Shown: positions 1-6,927 of the stretch, piece after piece
Position numbering within the stretch: the stretch's first letter is position 1
Layout: every line of letters begins with the position of its first letter
Assembly (NCBI GenBank): GCA_943331195.2
Contig: CALQKQ020000124.1
Span: forward strand, 1 to 8,965
Direction: 5' to 3'
Source of the DNA: Akkermansia muciniphila
GTDB taxonomy: Bacteria; Verrucomicrobiota; Verrucomicrobiia; Verrucomicrobiales; V1-33
Length of the DNA: 8,965 nt
Position numbers and translations under genes: made by a program
The notes under the pieces: generated by a model
What the model saw: only the letters and a program-made list of their open reading frames with translations
Database searches by the model: none
What the model was told of the DNA's origin: nothing

Positions 1-53
1 AGGGGTCCCTACGGGGCTATGTATTTGCAGTTAGAAAAATAGTCGGCCCAGGT

Positions 54-1331
54 TTATTTCGCCTTGGGGCGGGAGCGGTAGCGTTCCGCTAGGCGGGTGT
101 GGCGGGTGGCGAGGGATTGTTCGGTTCCGGAGATCCAGAGGTGTTTGACGACGGAGCGGATATCGAGGATATCGCCGGTGGCGGCGAAGAGGGAGGCGTC
201 TTTGCCGGGTTCGATGGAGCCGAGGGTATCGGCGACGCCGTGGAGTTGGGCGGGGATCAAGGTGATGGCGGCGAGGGCGGCTTCGGGTGGTAGGCCGAAG
301 GCGGCGGCTTGGGCGGCGCTGTAGGGGAGGTTGCGTTGGCTGGAGGCGCTGAAGCGGCCGAGGCCTTCGCTGATGGCGGTGACGACGCCGGCTTGGTGCA
401 GGATGGCGGCGGCGCGGAACTGGACGTCGTAGGCATCGGCGCTGCTGCTGGGGAGGGTGAAGACTTCGCTGTAGATGACGGGGATGTGGCGCTGGGCGAG
501 TTCTGGCGCGAGCATCCAGGCGTCGCGGCCGCCTTCGAGCACGAGGCGGAGGAGAGGGTGTTGCGCGCTCCACTTGAGGGCGGCGCGGATTTCGCGGAGG
601 CCCTGGGCGTGAACCATGAGGGGAAGCTCGCCCTTTAACACGGGTCCCATGGCTTCCCAAGCGGGCACGAGGGGGCTGCCTGGGGGGCGTTTTTGCCAGG
701 CTTCGGCCTGGTTAAAGAAGTCGTCGATGGTGCGGATGCGTTCGAGGCGCTCGCGGGCTTGCTCGTCGAGGGATTTGGCTTTTTCTGGGGCATTGGGCCC
801 GGGGATGGCGAGGGAGTGGTCGGGCCAGAAGAGGTGCATGGCGGTGCGGCGGCGCACGGTCATGTCTTCGAGGGTCCAGCCGCGGGTGGCGAGGAGGCCG
901 GAGGTTCCGGAGAGGAGTTGGCCGCCGGGGATGGGGACGAAGTGGGTAATGCCGTTAGCGCGGGAGACGGGGATGAGTTCGGAGTCGGGGTTGACGGCGG
1001 TCCAGGACTCGATTTCTGGGGTAAATTCGCCGGTTTCCTGGTCATCGAGGGAGGCGCGGATGCCGGAGATTTCGACGAGGCCGAGGTCGGTGGCGGCGCT
1101 GATGAGGCCGGGGAAGAGGTGGAGGCCGGTGAGATCGAGGGTGCGGTCGGCGGGTTGATCGAGGTGGGCGGCGACGGCGAGGATGCGTTGATCTTGGAGG
1201 AGAACGTCGCCTGGGGCGAGGGTGCCCTGGGAGACGGTGTGCACGGTGGCACCGCGCAGGAGCAGGGTCTCGGCGGGGGCGGCGGCGGCGAGGGCCAGCA
1301 GGGCGGCGAAGGATAGGCTCAGTTTTTCCAT
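54..1331 (-). CDS. Secreted amidohydrolase-like protein, metal site degenerate
   Basis: Encodes 425 residues and ends in TAA. The ATG at 1331 is chosen because it opens directly into a signal peptide (MEKLSLS, then an Ala/Leu core, probable cleavage after APA at residue 20). The frame stays open further upstream, but that extension is Arg/Pro-rich shadow sequence inside the neighbouring gene. The fold is of the amidohydrolase / imidazolonepropionase-like superfamily: an N-terminal beta segment (GATVHTV near 27-33, GDVLLQDQRILAV near 41-53), then FPGLI at 73-77, and a C-terminal IPAQLHG...LGSIEPGKDASLF block at about 359-382, the usual closing motif. The metal-binding site is eroded. The PGxIDxHxH position reads PGLISAATD, so Asp and both His are replaced by S78, A80 and D82. 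The His of the fifth strand survives (VHA, H241). The Asp expected near the end is Glu (AISEG, E322). Such degenerate paralogues are known from Planctomycetes and Verrucomicrobia. Hydrolase activity is doubtful; a non-catalytic partner of the upstream protein is an inference. The start lies inside the end of the upstream gene, so translation is probably coupled. Confidence 0.9.
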   Translation of the reverse strand: MEKLSLSFAALLALAAAAPAETLLLRGATVHTVSQGTLAPGDVLLQDQRILAVAAHLDQPADRTLDLTGLHLFPGLISAATDLGLVEISGIRASLDDQETGEFTPEIESWTAVNPDSELIPVSRANGITHFVPIPGGQLLSGTSGLLATRGWTLEDMTVRRRTAMHLFWPDHSLAIPGPNAPEKAKSLDEQARERLERIRTIDDFFNQAEAWQKRPPGSPLVPAWEAMGPVLKGELPLMVHAQGLREIRAALKWSAQHPLLRLVLEGGRDAWMLAPELAQRHIPVIYSEVFTLPSSSADAYDVQFRAAAILHQAGVVTAISEGLGRFSASSQRNLPYSAAQAAAFGLPPEAALAAITLIPAQLHGVADTLGSIEPGKDASLFAATGDILDIRSVVKHLWISGTEQSLATRHTRLAERYRSRPKAK

Positions 1332-4231
1332 GGCATTTGGTGGTCCAGGCAGCAGTCGAGGCAGAGGTGGCTTTGGCGGTCTTCGAGGGCGCGGAAGAAG
1401 AATTTGTCTTGGGCTTTGGCGGCGGCGGGGTCGGCGGGGGGATCGCCGGCGAGGGTTTTGGCTTTGGTGATGAGGGCTTGGCGTTCGCGCTGGCGGGCGT
1501 CGGCGCGGCGGTGAGCGGCGTCGCTTTGGAAGAATTGTTGGCCTTCGATCCAGGTTTCCTGACAAACGCTTCGGGTATCGAAGGGGTGGCCGCTCCAGAT
1601 GGCGAAGTCGCCGTCTTTGCCGGGTTCCAGGGAGCCGACCCACTGGTCGATCCCTAACTGTTTAGCGGGATTGAGGGTGACGAATTTGAGGGCTTCGGTT
1701 TCGGGGGTGGCGCCGTATTTGACGGCCTTGGCGGCTTCGAAATTGAGGCGGCGGGCGTGGTCGGAGGAATCGGAATTGAAGGAGACGAGGACGCCGCGTT
1801 CGCGCATGATGCTGCCGGCATCGGGAATGGCGTCGTAGACTTCTAACTTATAAGCCCACCAATCGGAGAACGAGGAGGCTCCGGCGCCGTGCTGGGCGAT
1901 TTCGTCGGCGACTTTGTAGCCTTCGAGGATGTGTTGGAGGGTGGCGACGCGGACGTTGAAGCTCTCCATGACGCGGAGGAAGACTAACACTTCATCTTGA
2001 CGGTAGCTGTGGCAATGGACGAGGCGTTCGCCGCGGATGATTTCGGCGATGGTTTCGAGTTCGAGGTCGCGGCGGATGGGGGGGCCGCCCTGGCGGGCTG
2101 AGGAGGCGAGGGCTTCGGCGTATTGTTTGGCGGCGGTGAAGCGGTTGGTATGGAAGGCGGGGACGCCCATGCGGCTTTGGGGAAAGCGGCTGCGGAAGTT
2201 ATCGCCCCAGTTGGACTGTTTGACATTTTCGCCGAGGGCGAACTTGATGCCTCCAGGGGCGGCGGTGAATTTGAGGCCTTCTGGGCTGGCGCCGTCGCGG
2301 AGTTTGATGACGCAGCTTTGGCCGCCGATGGGATTGGCGGATCCGTGGAGCAGGTTGGCGACGGTGAGGCCACCGGCGAGTTGTTGGTGAATGGTTTCGA
2401 CCTCGGAGTTGACGACGTCGGCGACGCGCACCATGGCGGTGGAGGGCAGGGTGCCTTCATTGACGCCGCCGAGGATCATGCTGTGGTTGTGGCAGTCGAT
2501 GAGGCCTGGGGTGACGTGAATGCCGGGGCGGTCGATGACGAGGGCGGCGGTGGGGACGTCGACGGGGTCGATGGCACCGACGGCGCGGATTTTGCCATCG
2601 ACGATGAGGAGGCTAGCCTGTTCTAAGCGGCCTTGCGGGCCGCTGGTCCAGATGGTGGCGGACTTGATGAAAACGGCGGGAGGGGCTTGGAGGGGGCCGC
2701 GGTCTTGTTGGGCGGGCGCGGCGGTGAGGGTGGCGCGGAGGGTTTCGAGGTCCTTTTTGGGATCGGGTTTGTCCGGGGCGCTGGGTTCCTTTTTGGCTGC
2801 TTCGGGCTTTTTTTCTTCGGGGCGGAGGGGAGCAGCGAAGCGCTGGCCATCGATCCAGACCTCGCGGACGCGGGCTTTGGCGTCGAAATAGCGGCCGTTT
2901 TCCACCACGGTGAGGTAGGCGAGCTTGCCGGGGTCGAGGCTGCCTAACTGGTCGCTGATGCCGCACAATCGGGCGGGCACGGTGGTGAGGGCGGCGATGG
3001 CATCGGGTTCACTGAGGCCGCGGGCGATGGCTAGTCTGACATTTTCGCGGAAGCGGCTGGGTTTGCCTAAGCCGTGGGTGGTGAGGGCGATGTCGAGCCC
3101 TGCGCGGCGGAGCATGGCGGGATTGCTAGGCGCTTGATCCCAGGCGCGCAATTGGTCGGAGGAGAGGGCGAGCCAGTCGTCGTCCTCGGGGAGTTTGGCG
3201 GCTTCGGGAAAATCGACGGGGACGATGAAGGGGACGGCGGCGGCGCGGGCGAGGTCGGGGCGGCGCCATTCTTGGCCGGTGGCGAGGAGGATGGGCTGGA
3301 GACCAAGTTCGCGGGACAGCTGCATGGCGCGGTCGCCCATGAGGACGCTGCCGGGCTCGAAGAGGACGGGCAGGGTTTTGTTTGCGGCGAGCCCGAGGGC
3401 ATTGAGGGATTCATTGAAGGCAGGCCGGGGGCGTTCGTTGGGGTGCGCGACGTAATGGGCGGTATCGGCGGCTTGGAATTGGGCATCGAAGAAGGCTTGG
3501 CGGACCACGGCGATGACGCCCATGAGGGAGCCTGGGTAGCTGGATTTGGAGTCGGCGCTGTCCTCGGCGCGGGGCACTTCGAGGGCGATGTGTTGGAAGG
3601 TGTCGGGGCGGAGCACGGCGGCATCGGCTTCGCTGGAGGCGAGGGAGGCGAGGGTGCTGGTGCCGCGGATCACGCCGCGGTCGGGGACCACGTTGGCGGC
3701 GGTGAAGCCTTCGGCGCGGAGGGCGTCGAGATCTTTGGGGTCGGGAGCATATTCGCGGGACATGCGGCGTTCTGGGGTGACGACGGAAGTGGCGCTGGGC
3801 CCGACGGCGGCGGAGGGGGCTCCGGGAAAGCCCCGACCGGCTCCTGAAGTTAGGTTTTGTTGTTGGGGGGAGTCGGTTTCGGCGGAGGCGGCGCGGTGGG
3901 CGGCGCCTTTTTTGGAGAGGGAGAGGTGGGCGTCGATGAAGCCGGCGTAGATGGTAGTGCCGGACATGTCGTGGACTTGGGCGTCGGCGGGCAGGGGGAG
4001 CTCGGCGGCGACGGCGGTGATGCGGCCGTCGTGGAGGAGGAGGGTTCCTTTTTCCAATTCGCGACCTGGTTGGAGGATCAAGCGTCCGCCGACGAGGGCG
4101 TGGCGGGTGCCGGGAAGGGGGCGGGTGGCGGGCGGCCGCAGGGGTTCGGCGGCGGAGAGGTTGCTAACCGCTAGAGACGCCCAGAGGAAAGGCCAGGCGA
4201 GGAGGAGCGGGGGACGGCAAAGATTCACCAT
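1319..4231 (-). CDS. Secreted tandem amidohydrolase, two modules (first degenerate, second intact)
   Basis: Encodes 970 residues and ends in TGA, about twice the length of a typical single-domain amidohydrolase. A signal peptide covers residues 1-28 (hydrophobic core, then SAA-EP). Module 1 (about 42-470) has the fold signatures GGRLILQPG, GFIDAH and LGSLDPGKLAYL, but the HxH motif is H102-L-S104 and the later ligand His and Asp are not recognisable. A charged Pro/Lys linker (about 470-515) joins it to module 2 (about 517-900). Module 2 keeps the full set: PGLIDCHNH (H581, H583), LVHCHSYRQDE (H739, H741), LQHILEG (H767) and FNSDSSDH (D821), closing with LGIDQWVGSLEPGKDGDF. By family knowledge this is a metal-dependent hydrolase of the imidazolonepropionase-like branch, acting on cyclic amide or peptide-like C-N bonds. 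The substrate cannot be read from sequence. The tail (955-964) carries a compact H-C-C-C-H cluster. Upstream of ATG 4231 there is no clear ribosome binding site. The downstream gene overlaps by 13 nt. Confidence 0.93.
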   Translation of the reverse strand: MVNLCRPPLLLAWPFLWASLAVSNLSAAEPLRPPATRPLPGTRHALVGGRLILQPGRELEKGTLLLHDGRITAVAAELPLPADAQVHDMSGTTIYAGFIDAHLSLSKKGAAHRAASAETDSPQQQNLTSGAGRGFPGAPSAAVGPSATSVVTPERRMSREYAPDPKDLDALRAEGFTAANVVPDRGVIRGTSTLASLASSEADAAVLRPDTFQHIALEVPRAEDSADSKSSYPGSLMGVIAVVRQAFFDAQFQAADTAHYVAHPNERPRPAFNESLNALGLAANKTLPVLFEPGSVLMGDRAMQLSRELGLQPILLATGQEWRRPDLARAAAVPFIVPVDFPEAAKLPEDDDWLALSSDQLRAWDQAPSNPAMLRRAGLDIALTTHGLGKPSRFRENVRLAIARGLSEPDAIAALTTVPARLCGISDQLGSLDPGKLAYLTVVENGRYFDAKARVREVWIDGQRFAAPLRPEEKKPEAAKKEPSAPDKPDPKKDLETLRATLTAAPAQQDRGPLQAPPAVFIKSATIWTSGPQGRLEQASLLIVDGKIRAVGAIDPVDVPTAALVIDRPGIHVTPGLIDCHNHSMILGGVNEGTLPSTAMVRVADVVNSEVETIHQQLAGGLTVANLLHGSANPIGGQSCVIKLRDGASPEGLKFTAAPGGIKFALGENVKQSNWGDNFRSRFPQSRMGVPAFHTNRFTAAKQYAEALASSARQGGPPIRRDLELETIAEIIRGERLVHCHSYRQDEVLVFLRVMESFNVRVATLQHILEGYKVADEIAQHGAGASSFSDWWAYKLEVYDAIPDAGSIMRERGVLVSFNSDSSDHARRLNFEAAKAVKYGATPETEALKFVTLNPAKQLGIDQWVGSLEPGKDGDFAIWSGHPFDTRSVCQETWIEGQQFFQSDAAHRRADARQRERQALITKAKTLAGDPPADPAAAKAQDKFFFRALEDRQSHLCLDCCLDHQMPWKN

Positions 4232-4368
4232 AGTGGGCCCATGGTGTCGCGTGCTGGGGTGGGGCGCAAGCTGCAGACGGGGGCCGAGGTGATTTTATCG
4301 GAGAACTCTGATTTTAGGGAAACAGAGTTAGGCCGGGCTCGGCGCAGGGTGGCGGAAGGGGCGGCTGA
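4232..4368. other. Intergenic region between mosaic protein and amidohydrolase pair
   Basis: This 137-bp gap is the largest in the window and the only place where a terminator for the upstream gene and a promoter for the amidohydrolase pair would fit. It holds a short inverted repeat (4304-4329) and, just downstream on the minus strand, an AT-rich island that contains TAAAAT (4297-4292). That hexamer resembles a -10 element, but at 16-19 bp spacing no -35 hexamer matches TTGACA at more than about three of six positions. A promoter is therefore only a suggestion. No small ORF with coding character is seen. Confidence 0.4.
4304..4329 (-). terminator. Possible weak transcription terminator hairpin
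   Basis: AACTCTG at 4304-4310 is the exact reverse complement of CAGAGTT at 4323-4329, with a 12-nt loop. A few further T/A pairs are possible inside the loop if one base bulges. It begins about 40 nt past the stop codon of the mosaic secreted protein on the minus strand. There is no following run of T, and the stem has only three G-C pairs out of seven, so it is not a canonical intrinsic terminator. It could be an RNA 3'-end stem or chance. Confidence 0.3.
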
Positions 4369-6876
4369 TCAAGGGTTGGGCTTGAGGTCGGGGTCGCGCA
4401 GGCGGTAGTAGCCGCGGAGGACGGCGGGGCCGACGCGGGAGGGTTCGGTGTCGGACCAGGTGGCGGCGCCGGTGGGGCCGGGCACGAAGGAGTTGTTTAC
4501 TTCGATCCAGCTGCCCAAGTGGGGGGAGTAGTCGATGCGATAGTTTTTGCCGGGGGTGCCGAGGGCTTGGAGGGTGACGAGGGAGGGGCTGCGGGTGAGG
4601 CTGGTGATGCGTTTGAGATCTGGGGGGGCGAGGGTGAGCGACTCGAGGGTGAGGCCGTTGAGGATGGGGTTGTGGTCGGTGATGGCGGGGTCGGTGGTGA
4701 GGTCGCTGGTGAGTTGGATATTGAGAACGTTGTCTGGGGCAGTGAATTGGTAGGTGACGACGACGCCTTGGCTGGTGTTGCCGGGTCCGCCTTGGATGAG
4801 GGCTGGGAGCAAATCGTTGACGACGAGGAGGCCCTCGACGCGGATGTCGAAGCCGCGGTTGGCGCAGCATTGTTCGGCGAAGAGAAGTTGCAATTTGTAG
4901 GTTTGGCCTGGGACGAGGTTGGCGAGGTTGACGGTGACGGGGCCGGTGTTCCAGCGGATGGACTGCATGACTTGTTCGATGACGTCATCGTTGGGGGTAT
5001 CGCCGTAGGTGGGGTTGTGCCAATTGGGGATTTGGTTGGGGGCGGACCAGGAGATGCCGGGGGCGCTGTCGGAGGTGAAATTGGCGTCGCGGGCTTGGCC
5101 GACGGTGCCATTGGTGCCGAAATTCATGGCGTAGGGGAAGGTGCCGTCGAGATCGAGGCCTTCGCCTTCATCGCCGCCGAGGAAGATTTCGGCGGCGGCG
5201 AGGACGGAGGTGCTGAAGGTGGTTTGGTTGGGGCCGATGGGGTTTTGGCTGATCCGGAGGTCGGTGACCCCGGCGACGCTGAGGGAATAGCTGTCGCCGG
5301 AGACCATGCCGGTGGTGATGAGGTCGACGACGGCGGGGTCGGAAGTGGGGGCGATGCCGATGATGGTGAGGCCTTGGGTGAAAGTGTAGTTGGCGGGGTT
5401 GAACAATTGGTCATCGGGGGTCATGGGGCGGGTGAAGCCGACGCGGATGCGGTTGAGGAGGGTGGCGGCGACGTAGGCGACGGAGGGGGCGGAGGTGTCG
5501 AGGGCGACGTTGACGGCGGCGGTGTCGGAGGGGAGGTCGCCGAGGGGGTTGTAGACATTGAGGGTGTAGTCGCCGGCGTCGGTGGGGAGGGCTTGGGTGA
5601 TGACGAGGGTGGGGCTGGTGCTACCCTGGGGGAATCTGCGGGAGCCATCGGCGTTGGTTTCGGCGGGGTAGAGCGGGCTGCCGTTGAAGAGCCATTCGTA
5701 GGTATTAGGGAAGCCGGTGACGCTGGCCGTTAGGGTGATGGTTTGGGCTTCGACGGCGTTGGTGATGGGGACGGGTTGGGCGCTGATGGTGATGGGAAAG
5801 TAGGAGATGCTGAAGTGGCGTTCTACTTGTTCGGCGCTGAGTTCATAGTTGTAGAAGGCGAGCTCATCGACGGCACCGGCGAAGGGCAATTCACCGCCGC
5901 TGCGGCTGCCGATTTCCAGGGGGGCGGAGAGGTTGTGGCGGAAGGGCAGCACGAAGGTGGCGGTGCGTTCGAGGACACCGTTGACGTAGAGGCTGGCGGT
6001 TTCGCTGCCGTTGTAAGTGAGGACGACGTGGTCCCAACGCCCGGCGACGATGGGGGTGCGTCCGGCGATGGCGACGAAGCTTCCGCCGCTGCCGAGTTGG
6101 GCGTCCCAGCAATTGCCGCTGTTGCCTTGGTAAATGACGTAGCCAGCGCGGCCGGTGCTGCGGTTTTGGCTGGAGAAGACGGCCTTGCCGGTGTTTCCGG
6201 AGAGGTCGGGTTTGACCCAGCATTCGACGGAAAAGGCACCGGCGGGGTTGAGATTGGGGGAGAAGGGCACGCTGGCGGAGACGCCGTTGGTGCTCAGCTT
6301 GATGCGGGTGGCGGCATCGGGGGCGATGCCGCGGGGTCCGCTGAGGCCGCGTTCGACTCGGTTGAGGTTGTAGGTGCCTTGATGTCCTCCGGCGACGTCG
6401 GCGAGGAGGGTGCCGCTGGTTTCATTTAATTTCCAATAAGCGGTGGGCCCGTCCGCGAGGACCGAGGCCGCATAGGTTTCTCCGGGGGGAGGATTGGAAA
6501 TATTGATAGCGAAAGGGGCGCTCGTGGTGGAACCGGTGGCGTCGCTAACTGTGACGGTATAGGATCCGGCGGAGGCCAGGGTGGTGTTGAGCAGGGTAAA
6601 ATCTGGGGTGCTGGCGCTGAAGTTATCGGGGAGGTCGGCACCGTTGCGCTTCCAAGCATAAGCCAGAGGGGAGGCGCTTTCCGCTTTGACGTGATAGCTG
6701 GGACTGCCGCCCGCCCAGAGATTCCAAGTGCCGACGGGGGCGGATTGGATGAGCGGGGCGGCGGAGGCGGCGGCGAGGAGAAGGCTGGTGAGAAGCCCGC
6801 TGCATAGGGCGAAGCGGCGGCGCGGGGAGGAGGCAGCAGCGGGGAAATCGGCAAGCGCATTCATGGCCGCGACCAT
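4369..6876 (-). CDS. Secreted Ig/LamG/malectin-like multidomain protein, function unknown
   Basis: Encodes 835 residues and ends in TGA. A signal peptide with a long basic n-region (PRRR at 18-21) and a Leu/Ala core ends near residue 40 (ASAAP). Domains by visible motifs: an Ig-like domain (about 44-127; YAWKRNGADLP and SAGSYTVTVSDATG); a LamG / concanavalin A-like domain (about 135-355; PTAYWKLNE, FSVECWVKP, WDHVVLTYNGSETASLYVNG, GAVDELAFYNYELS); a second Ig-like domain (about 360-458; YEWLFNGSPLY, DAGDYTLNVYN); an SbsA-type Ig-like domain (about 463-558; IRVGFTRPM); a malectin-like region (about 565-750; NLANLVPGQTYKLQLLFAE, FDIRVEG); and a C-terminal beta domain (about 755-830; NYRIDYSPHLGSW ... 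YYRLRD). The parts are binding and adhesion folds. No hydrolase active site, membrane anchor, dockerin or PEP-CTERM tail is seen. It is probably a secreted or surface protein contacting carbohydrate or matrix, which is inference. An alternative start at 6864 (Met5) would shorten the n-region; neither start has a Shine-Dalgarno sequence. It follows the rho stop by 51 bp. Confidence 0.92.
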   Translation of the reverse strand: MVAAMNALADFPAAASSPRRRFALCSGLLTSLLLAAASAAPLIQSAPVGTWNLWAGGSPSYHVKAESASPLAYAWKRNGADLPDNFSASTPDFTLLNTTLASAGSYTVTVSDATGSTTSAPFAINISNPPPGETYAASVLADGPTAYWKLNETSGTLLADVAGGHQGTYNLNRVERGLSGPRGIAPDAATRIKLSTNGVSASVPFSPNLNPAGAFSVECWVKPDLSGNTGKAVFSSQNRSTGRAGYVIYQGNSGNCWDAQLGSGGSFVAIAGRTPIVAGRWDHVVLTYNGSETASLYVNGVLERTATFVLPFRHNLSAPLEIGSRSGGELPFAGAVDELAFYNYELSAEQVERHFSISYFPITISAQPVPITNAVEAQTITLTASVTGFPNTYEWLFNGSPLYPAETNADGSRRFPQGSTSPTLVITQALPTDAGDYTLNVYNPLGDLPSDTAAVNVALDTSAPSVAYVAATLLNRIRVGFTRPMTPDDQLFNPANYTFTQGLTIIGIAPTSDPAVVDLITTGMVSGDSYSLSVAGVTDLRISQNPIGPNQTTFSTSVLAAAEIFLGGDEGEGLDLDGTFPYAMNFGTNGTVGQARDANFTSDSAPGISWSAPNQIPNWHNPTYGDTPNDDVIEQVMQSIRWNTGPVTVNLANLVPGQTYKLQLLFAEQCCANRGFDIRVEGLLVVNDLLPALIQGGPGNTSQGVVVTYQFTAPDNVLNIQLTSDLTTDPAITDHNPILNGLTLESLTLAPPDLKRITSLTRSPSLVTLQALGTPGKNYRIDYSPHLGSWIEVNNSFVPGPTGAATWSDTEPSRVGPAVLRGYYRLRDPDLKPNP

Positions 6877-6927
6877 AGGGGAAGCGGGCGGCGAGGCAAG
6901 GTCAATCGGCGGCGATAGCGCGGAGGG

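Noticed and set aside
1..53. Terminator after the small amidohydrolase-like gene
   Set aside because: Only a 4-bp inverted repeat (AGGG/CCCT at 1-10) and a short T run not preceded by a stem are seen; too weak to call.
1332..1643. N-terminal extension of the small amidohydrolase-like protein to a start at 1643
   Set aside because: The extra 104 residues are Arg/Pro-rich shadow sequence of the overlapping gene, and a clear signal peptide begins at 1331.
3074..3847. 257-codon Gly/Glu-rich plus-strand open frame, and similar ones at 6961-7752 and 693-1316
   Set aside because: All have the same shadow composition and lie opposite well-supported amidohydrolase or Rho coding sequence.
4519..5733. 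404-codon open frame on the plus strand, opposite the secreted mosaic protein
   Set aside because: The product is almost entirely Gly, Ala, Asp, Glu and Val with no domain motif. This is the usual antisense shadow of a GC-rich, C-biased gene, and the opposite strand has a clear multidomain protein.
6900..6905. TTGACC on the minus strand as a -35 element for the mosaic protein gene
   Set aside because: No -10-like hexamer lies at 16-19 bp; the nearest TAT is about 22 bp away and overlaps the start codon.
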